Positions 1 through 8,388 of a stretch of DNA of 64,000 bases are shown here, in pieces. The first letter of the stretch is position 1; every line of letters begins with the position of its first letter. The position numbers and the translations under genes are program-made. This DNA comes from Microbacterium sp. H83 (GTDB lineage: Bacteria > Actinomycetota > Actinomycetes > Actinomycetales > Microbacteriaceae). The stretch lies in assembly GCF_001650405.1 (NCBI RefSeq), contig NZ_LWCU01000053.1, positions 62,001 through 126,000 of the forward strand, read 5' to 3'. Under the pieces are notes generated by a model, which was not told where the DNA came from, ran no database searches, and was given only the letters and a program-made list of their open reading frames with translations.

Positions 1-215
1 ATCGACTCGAGGCCCGGGCGATGGCGCTCCACCTCGTCTCTGTCCACGACCCGCACGGCGATGTCGATGATGGGCTTGGCGCGCATGCCGGGCACGGCGG
101 TCGATCCGATGTGCTCGATCACCCAATCCGGGTCTCCGTGTGCTGCCAGATCGACACGGAGATGCTCGAAACGGTCGGCCCAGGACGGGTCGTACGGCAC
201 GAGCATCCGCGCCAT
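1..215 (-). CDS. GrpB/UPF0157 family protein, C-terminal part outside the window
   Basis: This gene is cut by the left window edge; about 71 N-terminal codons are visible from an ATG at 215. The translation opens with a 'YDPSW' segment, followed by 'HIGSTAVPG' and 'AKPIIDI'. This is the hallmark of the GrpB (UPF0157) nucleotidyltransferase-like family, in which the GST motif and the following Asp line the nucleotide-binding pocket. The biological substrate of the family is mostly unknown. The start lies only 4 bases after the stop of the upstream 111-residue gene, so the two are probably cotranscribed. Family assignment rests on motifs only. Confidence 0.8.
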   Translation of the reverse strand, partial: MARMLVPYDPSWADRFEHLRVDLAAHGDPDWVIEHIGSTAVPGMRAKPIIDIAVRVVDRDEVERHRPGLES

Positions 216-219
216 GACG

Positions 220-555
220 TCAGTTCGCGTCCGCGACCGAGGGATCCCAGCGGCGGTGACGCTGCTTCTCGTCGAGGAGCCCCCACACGGCTGGGGTCAG
301 CTCCGGGTACTCGAGAGAGATCTGGCGGAGCACCCGGTAGTGGCGTGCGGCGTTCGGACGCACCCCGTCATTCGCCGTGATGTTGTCGGCGCGCAGCAGG
401 TAGACGACCAGCTCGTCGACGCTGGGCAGCTCCTCCATGAACTCCCACGGGTCCTCTCCCCCGAGCAGTCGCTCCTGGATGAGGACAGCGAGTTCGTCCG
501 CCGCTTCGGCGCGCAGGACCTCGAGGCTGGCGCGGCGCGGGACGGACTCGGTCAT
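220..555 (-). CDS. Hypothetical protein, 111 aa
   Basis: This is a small soluble protein with no signal peptide or membrane segment, rich in Glu, Leu and Arg, and I do not recognise a family. It contains a mostly helical stretch (about residues 8-60, including 'LPSVDELVVYLLRADNIT') and ends in a short charged tail. It sits between the MFS transporter (which ends at 565, 9 bases upstream) and the grpB-like gene (4 bases downstream), all on the minus strand, so it is likely a member of that transcription unit. Coding reality is supported by codon use and tight packing. The function is unknown. Confidence 0.7.
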   Translation of the reverse strand: MTESVPRRASLEVLRAEAADELAVLIQERLLGGEDPWEFMEELPSVDELVVYLLRADNITANDGVRPNAARHYRVLRQISLEYPELTPAVWGLLDEKQRHRRWDPSVADAN

Positions 556-564
556 ACCTCCAGC

Positions 565-2013
565 CTACGTCGCCTGCCGGCGGGGTCGGCGCTCCACGGT
601 CAACTCGTCGGTCATCTCCTCGAGCTCCTTGCCCTTGGTCTCCGGCACCTTGAAGTACACGAAGAAGAAGGACAGGAGAGCGAAGAACGCGTAGAAGCCG
701 TAGGCGAACGTGAGACCGATCTCGGCGAAGGCGGGGAAAGTGGTCGAGATGAAGAAGTTCGCGGCCCACTGCGCTGCCGCCGCCACGGCGAGGGCGCCGG
801 CGCGGATGGAGTTCGGGAAGATCTCGCCGAGGAGCACCCACACCAGGGGTCCCCAGGTCGCGCCGAAGAACACCACGAATCCGTTCGCACAGATGAGCGC
901 CACGGTCGCCCACGGGTCGGGCAGCGTCGCCGTGCCCTCGGCGTTCAGCGTGCCGAACGAGAACGCCAGTGCCATGAGCCCCAGCGTGACGGTCATGCCG
1001 ACCGACCCGACGAGCAGCATGATGCGCCGCCCGATCTTGTCGACCAGCAGGATCGCGACGATCGTCACGACGATGTTCGTGACCGACGTGATGACCGAGG
1101 TGAGCAGCGCGCTCGACTCGTCGAATCCGACGGACTGCCAGAGCGTCGTCGAGTAGTAGAAGATGACGTTGATTCCGACGAACTGCTGGAACACGGAGAG
1201 CAGGATGCCGACCCAGACGATCGGCTTCAGGCCGAGCCGGCTTCCCCGCAGATCGCGGAGGGACTCCGACTTCTCGGTGTCGATCGTGCCGGTGATCTCG
1301 GCGATCTTCGCCTTGACGTCGACGGCACCCGTGACGGTGGTCAGCACCTCGGACGCACGTTCGATCTCGCCCTTGCGCACCAGATAGCGCGGCGACTCGG
1401 GGAGCCGCAGGGAGACGATGCCGTAGACGAGCGCGGGGATCGCCGCCACCATGAACATCCAGCGCCACGCGGTGAGGCCCCAGAGCGGCTGGTCCGCCTC
1501 CCCTGCGATCCCCGCGAGGAGCGCGTCGGAGAGGAGTGCCGCGAAGATACCGGTGACGATCGCGAGCTGCTGCAGGGAACCGAGTCGTCCGCGGATCGCA
1601 GCGGGCGACACCTCCGCGATGTATGCGGGGGCGATGACGGATGCGGCGCCGACGCCGAGTCCGCCGATGACGCGCCAGATGATGAGGTCGACGACGCTGA
1701 ACGCGAGACCCGAGCCGATCGCCGAGATGAAGAACATCGCGGCGGCGACGACCATCACGGGGATGCGGCCGCGTTTATTGGCGATGGGACCGGCGAACCA
1801 GGCGCCGACCGCACAGCCGATCAGGGCCGACGACACGGCGAAGCCCTTGAGGCCCACGCCGAGGTCGAACCCGGAGACGTCGCCCGCAAGGGCGTCGACG
1901 GCTCCGTTGATCACGGCCGTGTCGAACCCGAAGAGGAACCCGCCCAGCGCCGCGGCGATGCTGACCGCGATCACCTTGCGCTTGATGCCCGATGGACTCT
2001 CTGCTCTGGACAT
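565..2013 (-). CDS. Sugar porter family MFS transporter
   Basis: This 482-residue protein has about 12 hydrophobic segments. Sugar-porter signatures are visible: GGFLFGFDTAVING in the first membrane segment (about residues 24-37), RGR after the sixth-segment region (141-143), PESPRYLV at 205-212, a DKIGRR loop in the C-terminal half and a PETKGKELEEM tail. These mark a sugar:H+ symporter of the XylE/GlcP/AraE type in the cytoplasmic membrane. The exact sugar cannot be read from sequence. Upstream there is a TAGACT -10-like box and a GAGGGGG ribosome site about 6 bases before the ATG, so it probably has its own promoter. It is followed closely by two small genes on the same strand. Confidence 0.92.
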   Translation of the reverse strand: MSRAESPSGIKRKVIAVSIAAALGGFLFGFDTAVINGAVDALAGDVSGFDLGVGLKGFAVSSALIGCAVGAWFAGPIANKRGRIPVMVVAAAMFFISAIGSGLAFSVVDLIIWRVIGGLGVGAASVIAPAYIAEVSPAAIRGRLGSLQQLAIVTGIFAALLSDALLAGIAGEADQPLWGLTAWRWMFMVAAIPALVYGIVSLRLPESPRYLVRKGEIERASEVLTTVTGAVDVKAKIAEITGTIDTEKSESLRDLRGSRLGLKPIVWVGILLSVFQQFVGINVIFYYSTTLWQSVGFDESSALLTSVITSVTNIVVTIVAILLVDKIGRRIMLLVGSVGMTVTLGLMALAFSFGTLNAEGTATLPDPWATVALICANGFVVFFGATWGPLVWVLLGEIFPNSIRAGALAVAAAAQWAANFFISTTFPAFAEIGLTFAYGFYAFFALLSFFFVYFKVPETKGKELEEMTDELTVERRPRRQAT

Positions 2014-2077
2014 GGTGTCGCCCCCTCATCGTCGCGATGTCGCGAGTCTAGGGGACGCACCGGACGCTAGGGGCGGA

Positions 2078-3070
2078 TCACGCCGTTCCGAAGTTCGATT
2101 CGCCGAGCTCCTCGAGAATGCGGTTCAGATCCTGGATCGAGGCGAAATCGATGATGACCTGGCCTTTGCGCGCACCCAGCGAGACCTTCACCCGGGTGTT
2201 GAGGCGGTCGCCGAGGTTGCCGGCGACCTCATCCAGGTAGGCGCGACGCGCACCGGGTGTGGGCTTCGCGGTGCGCCCGGGCGTGGCGGGCTCGGACTTC
2301 GCGGCCACTTCCGTGGCGCGGACGGAGAGATCCTCATTGACGACCTTGTCGGCCAGGCGCTGCATCGCCTCCGGAGTGTCGAGGCTCAGGATGGCGCGGG
2401 CGTGCCCGGCGCTCAGCACACCCGCGGCGACCCGCTGCTGCACGGGGACGGGCAGCTTCAGGAGTCGGATCGTGTTGCTGATCTGCGGACGCGACCGTCC
2501 GATGCGAGCGGCCAGCTGCTCCTGGGTGATGCCGAAGTCCTCGAGTAGCTGCTGGTACGCCGACGCCTCCTCCAGCGGGTTGAGCTCCGAGCGGTGGAGG
2601 TTCTCGAGCAGCGCGTCACGCAGGAGGTCCTCGTCCGCCGTCTCGCGCACGATGGCGGGGATCGCGTCGAGCCCCGCCTCGCGAGCGGCGCGCGTGCGAC
2701 GCTCACCCATGATCAGCTCATAGTCGCCGTCGCTGTTCTTCCGGACGACGACAGGCTGCAGCACGCCGAACTCGCGCACGCTGTGCACCAGCTCCGCGAG
2801 ATCCTCGGGGTTGAAGTGCGTACGGGGCTGTCGCGGATTCGGAACGATCTTGTTCGGGTCGACGCGGACGAGGTGGATGCCGGGAACGGTCTCCAGCTCC
2901 GCGGTTGCTGCGGAGTCCGCCGCGACCTCCGGGGCGGCAGCGCCGGAGGCCGACGCCTCCGACGGGCGGATGCTCGCTCCGGGGAAGAACACGTCGACAG
3001 GCCGTTCTGCCTGGTCGGCGGTGGGAATGAGGGCGCCGATCCCCCGGCCCAGTCCAGTGCGCTTCGCCAT
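2078..3070 (-). CDS. parB: Chromosome partitioning protein ParB
   Basis: This 330-residue ParB is a CTP-dependent clamp that loads at parS sites and organises the origin region for segregation. The N-terminus has the typical ParA-interacting patch ('MAKRTGLGRGIGALIP'). The CTP-binding domain carries GERR at 122-125 and ENLHRSELNPLEEA at 156-169, and a helix-turn-helix for parS recognition lies at about 178-205. The C-terminal dimerisation helices end near 'RILEELGESNF'. Two adjacent ATGs exist (3073 and 3070). I chose 3070 because the AAGGAG ribosome site is then 5 bases away instead of 2. The first ATG overlaps the parA stop (ATGA), so translation is coupled. Eight parS sites lie just upstream of parAB. 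Confidence 0.96.
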   Translation of the reverse strand: MAKRTGLGRGIGALIPTADQAERPVDVFFPGASIRPSEASASGAAAPEVAADSAATAELETVPGIHLVRVDPNKIVPNPRQPRTHFNPEDLAELVHSVREFGVLQPVVVRKNSDGDYELIMGERRTRAAREAGLDAIPAIVRETADEDLLRDALLENLHRSELNPLEEASAYQQLLEDFGITQEQLAARIGRSRPQISNTIRLLKLPVPVQQRVAAGVLSAGHARAILSLDTPEAMQRLADKVVNEDLSVRATEVAAKSEPATPGRTAKPTPGARRAYLDEVAGNLGDRLNTRVKVSLGARKGQVIIDFASIQDLNRILEELGESNFGTA

Positions 3071-3996
3071 CATCTCTCCTTGCTCTGCGTCGCCACTCGC
3101 GACGCGATCTCGACGGCTGCCTCGCGGTATGCGACGGCGCCGGCCGACTGCCCATCGTAGGCGATCACGGTCTGTCCGAAACTCGGGGCCTCCGACACCC
3201 GCACGGAGCGCGGGATGACGGTGTCCAGCACCTGCTCCGGGAAGTGCGTCCGTACCTCTTCGGCCACCTGCTGGGCGAGACGAGTGCGGCCGTCGAACAT
3301 CGTCAGCAGGATGGTCGAGAGGTGGAGCTCCGGATTGAGGTGCTTCTGGATCATCTGGATGCTGCCGAGCAGCTGGCTCAGCCCTTCCAGTGCGTAGTAC
3401 TCGCACTGAATCGGGATGAAGACCTCCTGCGCCGCCGTGAACGCGTTGATGGTCAGCAGGCCGAGCGAGGGCGGACAGTCGATGATGACGAAATCCATCG
3501 GATTGCCGGCGAGATAGTCATCGAGAGCCCGTCGCAGTCGGTGCTCGCGGGCGACCTGTGCGACCAGCTCGATCTCCGCTCCCGCCAGATGGATCGTGCT
3601 CGGAGCGCAGAACAGATTCTCATCCTCGGGGCTTTGCTGCACGATCTCTGCGAGCGGGAACTCGTCGATCAGCACGTCGTACACGCTCGGCGTGTCCGCG
3701 TTGTGGGGCACACCGAGGGCTGTCGATGCATTGCCCTGCGGGTCCAGATCGATGACCAGCACCTTGGCGCCGAGACCGGCGAGGGCGGACGCGATGTTCA
3801 CCGCGCTCGTCGTCTTGCCGACGCCGCCTTTCTGGTTCGACACCGTCAGGACACGTGTCGCCCCGGAGAAGTCGATCTTCACGTCGTCGAGAATGCGGCG
3901 ACGGGCCGACAGGTCTGCGAGCTCCCGCGCGAGCGGGGTGTCCATCCCGAAACTGTCTTTCGGTGATGCTTTCTCGGTCTGTTTCACGTGAAACAT
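3070..3996 (-). CDS. parA: Chromosome partitioning ATPase ParA
   Basis: This 308-residue deviant Walker ATPase drives origin segregation with ParB and parS. The P-loop KGGVGKTT is at 56-63 (signature Lys at 56) and is followed by IDLDPQGN and the Walker B region IIDCPPSLG. The start is taken at the ATG at 3996, which lies inside a perfect 16-bp parS, so that codons 1-5 (M-F-H-V-K) are written by the site. AAAGGAG precedes it by 2 bases, which is short. Met18, at 'MDTPLAREL', is an alternative start. The stop overlaps the parB start. Because parS covers the start codon, ParB binding could repress this operon; that is inference. Confidence 0.95.
   Translation of the reverse strand: MFHVKQTEKASPKDSFGMDTPLARELADLSARRRILDDVKIDFSGATRVLTVSNQKGGVGKTTSAVNIASALAGLGAKVLVIDLDPQGNASTALGVPHNADTPSVYDVLIDEFPLAEIVQQSPEDENLFCAPSTIHLAGAEIELVAQVAREHRLRRALDDYLAGNPMDFVIIDCPPSLGLLTINAFTAAQEVFIPIQCEYYALEGLSQLLGSIQMIQKHLNPELHLSTILLTMFDGRTRLAQQVAEEVRTHFPEQVLDTVIPRSVRVSEAPSFGQTVIAYDGQSAGAVAYREAAVEIASRVATQSKER
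3980..3995. promoter_or_regulatory. parS: parS site 1 (perfect, overlaps parA start codon)
   Basis: TGTTTCACGTGAAACA, a perfect 16-bp copy of the bacterial parS consensus and a palindrome. It covers codons 1-5 of parA. Confidence 0.95.
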
Positions 3997-5288
3997 CACT
4001 CCTTTCGGGGCCGTGTTCCACTCTAATCGCTGAGGCCGACGTTGCTCGCCGGCGCGCGAACCATGCACCCACGGTCCCGTGTGCGGATGCGCCCACCCCA
4101 TCGAAGAACGGGCTCGCCACCACCACTCCCCCGCGTCCTCCCGCTCCGAACGCGAAAGCGGCCGGTCCGATGGGCGCAGCCCATGTGCACCCCCCACGAA
4201 CGCAAAGACATCCCTCGGATGCCGGGCGACGTCCAGCCACGGCTGCATCAACGTCGCCGCGCGGAACGACGTGCCGGCTGCCCAGGAACCCAGGAATCGC
4301 GACGGGTCGGCTGCGACCTGCAGACTGCCACAGCCGGCATGACGCCCTGCGTCGGGCAGTCTCGAGCAGGCATCGCGGGGTTCTCCCGCGCTACAGAGCT
4401 GCAGTCCTCATCACCGGCGGGGGGTGACAGTGATCTCTGATGCTGGCCCCTGGACTGGTGCGCTCGACCATGGCTGGTCCCTCTTCAGACGGCCGAGTTG
4501 CTCCTCTGTCACACGGGTGCGGATGCTGCCTACGTCGCAGGCGCGGATCACTGGGTGCTCCCCCTCGATCGCGTCTCCCTCGACCATTTCGCGACGCACC
4601 CGACCCCAGGCCGTCGCGTCGTCCCCTGCGGCACCGACTCGCCCCCCCGCTACCTGGCGTGCGCACTCTGGTGGGGCACCGCTCTCAGTCGGGGCTCTGT
4701 CGCCTCTGAGTTCGTCTCCATCGCGTACCGGCTGGGATTTCCGTCCCTCCTTCTCTTACCTAGGCACTGTTCTCGCTCCGGCGCGCAGTCCCTGCTTGCG
4801 AACCAAATGATTGCGTAGATCACATCCGAATGAGCATCAGCCGGTGCGCAGCGTCACCTCCAGTCCCCACCGCCCGCAATAAGCAGCGGTGGGCGCCACT
4901 GCCAGGGCCTCGGCTCGTCGCTTGGCCGACCGGCCCGCGTACCATCGCCACTCCGGTCCTCGAGACCCGGTCGTTGCACTTGCCGGTCGACCATCGACGT
5001 GCGACACACTCCCGTCGCTCCCTGATCTCCGCCGATTGTCAGATGCTCTGCGAACCCTTCGATTTCTGCGCGGTCCTGCACGTCGGAGATCGGGGGCTCG
5101 GTGCTTGTAGCCGTGCTCCACGGTCTGACGTCTAGACGATCGTCATCGTCATTGATCGGCGCAGTCACGCAGGCCTGTGATCTGCGCCTAGCGACCTTCC
5201 CCTGGCCTGCGTCTCTGGTTCTTGCGCGCACTCGTTTCAAGGGCGCGAGCGCTCTCGCACCGGCGATGTCCTAGCGGATAACCCGGCA

Positions 5289-5304
5289 AGTTTCACGTGA
5301 AACA
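5289..5304. promoter_or_regulatory. parS: parS site 2
   Basis: AGTTTCACGTGAAACA: perfect 14-bp core at 5290-5303, 15 of 16 to the full consensus. It lies in the gene-free region. Confidence 0.93.
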
Positions 5305-5410
5305 TTGCAACGGACTCTGGTTTAGAGCTGATGTCGAGATGCCGATACAGAGACGGTCGACCGAGGGAACACGGCCCGCAGTGTCCGCTCCTGAGAGCGC
5401 CTCATCCATC

Positions 5411-5426
5411 AGTTTCACGTGAAACA
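5411..5426. promoter_or_regulatory. parS: parS site 3
   Basis: AGTTTCACGTGAAACA: perfect 14-bp core at 5412-5425, 122 bases from site 2, with the same flanking mismatch. Confidence 0.93.
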
Positions 5427-6294
5427 TCTGGCACCGCTGTGACGCAGATGGCTGATGAGGAGACAGACATTCGAGATGCCCGAACTGAGGGCTGCACGGC
5501 CGTCAACGTCCTCTCCCGCAGGCAACCTTCCTGTCGGGCATACGTAAGACATAGGGGCGCACGAGTGGAAGCTCCGGTTGGGGTTCACGTCCTGCGCCGA
5601 AGTAGAACGCTCAACAGACGGTCGACCCGCAGATGACCGCCGGTTCGTGGTTGTCGCGCTTCGACGCGTGAGAACCGTGGATCCTCCCCCGCGGAGACCC
5701 ATGGGCGGTGCACCCTGTTCTCAGGGCAGGGCTGTGGCTGCGCGAGGAGCCTCGATGCGTCACTCTCACCCGGATCGCGCCCGCGAGATGGCGCACAATC
5801 AGCCTGTGGGTGCCACTTCGGAACGCCCGACCGCAGAAGCGCACGCCCGTGCGTGTCCGGTGCTTCGCCCACAGCTCGCGCACGGGTCGGTTCCCCCGTC
5901 ACCCATGGCCTCAGCGCCTGAGATACCTGCATCCCTGGTGCGAATGTCAGCCCACGACCAGGCCGATTCCGGAGACGGCCCGGTCGACGGCCATCACTCC
6001 CTCGGACCCTCGCACGGTGAGCGGCTGATGGGTGACTGCACGTGCTGCTGCCCGCTCCCCAAGGATCTCACGGAGACAGTCATCCCGCCCGTGACGCGCC
6101 ATCCCAGAGAACACTATTGAGCTGCGGCCTCAACGAGTTCCCTCTCCACCTCACCGGAGAAGGAACCCAGCGCGCTGCTCGCTCCACCGTCTGCTCGAGC
6201 AAAGCGCCCCGGCCGGCGGCTGACTCCCGCCGCCGACACCACACATCAGTGAGCTCCCGATCCCCGACTTTCCGATCCGAGCGTGTTCGGGTGA

Positions 6295-6310
6295 TGTTTC
6301 ACGTGAAACG
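6295..6310. promoter_or_regulatory. parS: parS site 4
   Basis: TGTTTCACGTGAAACG: perfect 14-bp core at 6296-6309. It is the first of three sites spaced 151 and 150 bases apart. Confidence 0.93.
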
Positions 6311-6445
6311 CAACCACTCACGTGGGTTGGCGCATCGACACGGCTCGCCGATAAACCCCCGCTCTAGGAGCGCCCAGTCTCGCGCTCACGGATCAGTGGC
6401 ACCGCACGCGCTCGCGCCTTGCCGCGCCACAGTGCCGTGGCGCGA

Positions 6446-6461
6446 TGTTTCACGTGAAACA
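6446..6461. promoter_or_regulatory. parS: parS site 5 (perfect)
   Basis: TGTTTCACGTGAAACA: perfect 16-bp match, in the gene-free region, 151 bases from site 4. Confidence 0.95.
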
Positions 6462-6595
6462 CCCCCCGAACCCGAGGGTGGATTCACGTAAGTGGTTGCT
6501 CCATCAGGGAGTGCTTCACCGCGGGCCACCTCGCCGGCCGCTTCGCTCGCGCGCAGCGTCGACCTAGCCCCTGCGCGTGCCGCCGACAAAGATGC

Positions 6596-6611
6596 GGTTT
6601 CACGTGAAACG
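6596..6611. promoter_or_regulatory. parS: parS site 6
   Basis: GGTTTCACGTGAAACG: perfect 14-bp core at 6597-6610, with both outer bases off consensus. It is 150 bases from site 5. Confidence 0.92.
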
Positions 6612-6973
6612 CCTTCGGCAAGCTCCCGGGGTGCGACCGCCACACTGCACCGGAGGCCAGCAAGCACCGGCGCACCAACTCGCGCTGGCCTCCGCCGCCT
6701 GCGCTGCCGATTTATGACATGCTCCGTCAGCAACCAACATTGAGACTTGCGCCTCCGTGGCGACGCCGGGGAGCCCGGCGTCAGATGTCCATCAATCTTC
6801 AGCACCACTCGGCGCCCTACGCGGAGTGATGCGGCGGAGAAGCACCGGCGCGTTGTCGCTTACTAGCCACCCGCAGCCCGCTATCGCCGCACTCTCACCC
6901 CAGCCCAGCCGACGCACGTACCCCTGACCCACTTCATTCGAGCCTCAAAGGCATACGACACCCAAGACCATCG

Positions 6974-6989
6974 TGTTTCACGTGAAACA
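6974..6989. promoter_or_regulatory. parS: parS site 7 (perfect)
   Basis: TGTTTCACGTGAAACA: perfect 16-bp match in the gene-free region, the last copy before rsmG. Confidence 0.95.
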
Positions 6990-7235
6990 CGGTCGAACGA
7001 GCACGGGAATACGAGCGTCTGCGATCGCACCAACCTTTGGCGAGCCGCTGGACGAGCGGACGCGATACCCTGACGGCCATCAGACGCCCGCGTCCCCACA
7101 CGCTGGCGCGTGACGAGAAGCACATCCCCGCCTCGCACTGCATCCTCTCACCAGGATTCAGAGCGCCGCCGACATCACGTCCCCAGTGCCACGCGAGAGA
7201 GAACCAACGACGCTGCGGAGCGCTGTTCTGTTCCC

Positions 7236-7937
7236 TCAGCGGACCACGGCGCGCACCACGCGTGTGGTCTCGGGGATGATGCCCTCGCCCAGCACCTCGA
7301 CACGCACGTCCGAGAGTCGGAACTTCTTGATCTGCTTCTGGGCTGCGTCGATCTCGTTCGGAGCGTTCATGCCCTTGAGAAGCGTGAGTTCCCCGCCGTC
7401 ACGGACGAGCGGAGCGGTGAGAGGTATGAGCGTTCGCAGTGCACTGACCGCACGGGCCGTCACGACATCGAAACCCTTGGACCCGTCGACCTCTTCGGCG
7501 CGAGCACGCACGACCTCGACGTTGTCGAGACCCAACGACTGCACCTGTTCGTTCAGCCAGATCACGCGGCGTTCCATGGGCTCGATGAGAGTCCACCGCA
7601 CATCCGGGCGCGCGATCGCGAGCACCAGACCGGGCAGTCCCGCACCTGATCCGATATCCGCCACCGATCCGTGGAACAGCGGTGCGGCGATCGCGCTGTT
7701 CAGGATGTGGCGCGTCCACAGGCGCGGAAGCTCGAGCGGGCCGATGAGGCCGCGCTCTTCGCCGTGCTCCGCCAGTGCAGTCGTGAAGCGGCGCGCGAGA
7801 TCGATCCGCGCTCCGAACAACTCGGCTGCGACGGAGGGTTCCGCCTCGACCGCCGTCACAATGCGCTCTTGCTCTGACGTTTCACGTGAAACGTCAGCGG
7901 CGGCGGAGGACGGTGTGGCGATCCGCACCCTCACCAT
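7236..7937 (-). CDS. rsmG: 16S rRNA (guanine527-N7)-methyltransferase RsmG
   Basis: This is an SAM-dependent methyltransferase (GidB family) that modifies G527 of 16S rRNA. The SAM-binding motif DIGSGAGLPG is at about residues 94-103 with the start used here, preceded by the family motif 'LWTRHILNS'. The fold continues through 'LIEPMERRVIWLNE' and 'VVTARAVSAL'. The start is uncertain. An ATG at 7937 gives 233 residues and overlaps the end of jag by 44 bases, without an evident ribosome site. A GTG at 7859 would give a shorter protein still containing the conserved fold. parS site 8 encodes V-S-R-E-T near the N-terminus. It is downstream of jag, in the yidC operon order typical of actinobacteria. 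Confidence 0.93.
   Translation of the reverse strand: MVRVRIATPSSAAADVSRETSEQERIVTAVEAEPSVAAELFGARIDLARRFTTALAEHGEERGLIGPLELPRLWTRHILNSAIAAPLFHGSVADIGSGAGLPGLVLAIARPDVRWTLIEPMERRVIWLNEQVQSLGLDNVEVVRARAEEVDGSKGFDVVTARAVSALRTLIPLTAPLVRDGGELTLLKGMNAPNEIDAAQKQIKKFRLSDVRVEVLGEGIIPETTRVVRAVVR
7878..7893. promoter_or_regulatory. parS: parS site 8 (inside the 5' end of rsmG)
   Basis: CGTTTCACGTGAAACG: perfect 14-bp core at 7879-7892, extended to a 16-bp palindrome by C/G ends. It ends directly before the jag stop codon and is read as Val-Ser-Arg-Glu-Thr by rsmG if the long start is used. Confidence 0.92.
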
Positions 7938-8388
7938 AGGACTCGGAGACGAGACCCTGGTCGGCGGCGATGTCGTGCACCAGCTTGCGCTCGTAACTCG
8001 ACATCGCGGGAAGCGACGCCTGGGATGCACCCTCGTCCAGCTTCGCCGCGGCAGCGTTGACGAGCGTCTCGAGCTGGCGGCGGCGCGTGTCGCGGGATCC
8101 GCCGATGTCGAGGATCAGCCGAGAGAACGAACCGGTCTTGTTCTGCACCGCGAGTCGCGTCAGCTCCTGCAGCGCCTGAACGGTGTCCGGCGCCGACAGC
8201 AACGACAGACCGTCGCCCTCAGCATCGACCGAGACATAGGCACGCCCCTGACGCACGTCGAGGTTGAGGTCTCCATCGATGTCCGCGATGTCGAGGAGTT
8301 CCTCGAGGTAGTCCGCGGCGACATCGCCCTCGTTCTCCAGCTGAGCCACGGTGGGCTCGACCGTCCCGGTCGTCATGTTCTCGCTCAC
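7894..8388 (-). CDS. jag: Jag/KhpB family RNA-binding protein (KH-like and R3H domains)
   Basis: This 164-residue cytoplasmic RNA-binding protein is of the SpoIIIJ-associated type. The middle part carries the KH-like segment ('LSLLSAPDTVQALQELTRLAVQNK', followed by 'FSRLILDIGG'). The C-terminus is an R3H domain with 'MSSYERKLVHDIAADQ' and 'SYGEGADRHTVL'. The N-terminal jag domain present in firmicute proteins is absent, as is normal for actinobacteria. The start ATG overlaps the yidC stop by 4 bases (ATGA), so the two are translationally coupled. Family members bind small RNAs and mRNAs and influence cell elongation; the specific role here is inferred from that family. Confidence 0.93.
   Translation of the reverse strand: MSENMTTGTVEPTVAQLENEGDVAADYLEELLDIADIDGDLNLDVRQGRAYVSVDAEGDGLSLLSAPDTVQALQELTRLAVQNKTGSFSRLILDIGGSRDTRRRQLETLVNAAAAKLDEGASQASLPAMSSYERKLVHDIAADQGLVSESYGEGADRHTVLRRR

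Larger units (their letters stand above)
3997..7235. other. parS: Gene-free 3.2-kb parS-bearing region between parA and rsmG
   Basis: I find no convincing gene here. The open frames are short, Arg/Pro/Ser-rich, overlap on both strands, have no family resemblance and no good ribosome sites. By eye GC is lower than in the flanking genes and there is no third-position GC bias. Many frames contain the peptides FHVK or VSRET, which are simply translated parS. Six of the eight parS copies lie inside this segment, so I interpret it as a centromere-like loading zone for ParB near the origin. No tRNA, rRNA or CRISPR array was seen in it. The rest of its content is unexplained. Confidence 0.75.

Noticed and set aside
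61..2070. 669-codon plus-strand frame opposite the sugar transporter
   Set aside because: Antisense shadow of the MFS gene and its neighbours. The minus-strand product has clear sugar-porter motifs.
5578..6120. A 180-codon open frame and several other frames in the parA-rsmG gap
   Set aside because: Arg/Pro/His-rich composition, no ribosome site, no family resemblance and no third-position GC bias. Frames crossing parS simply show FHVK or VSRET.
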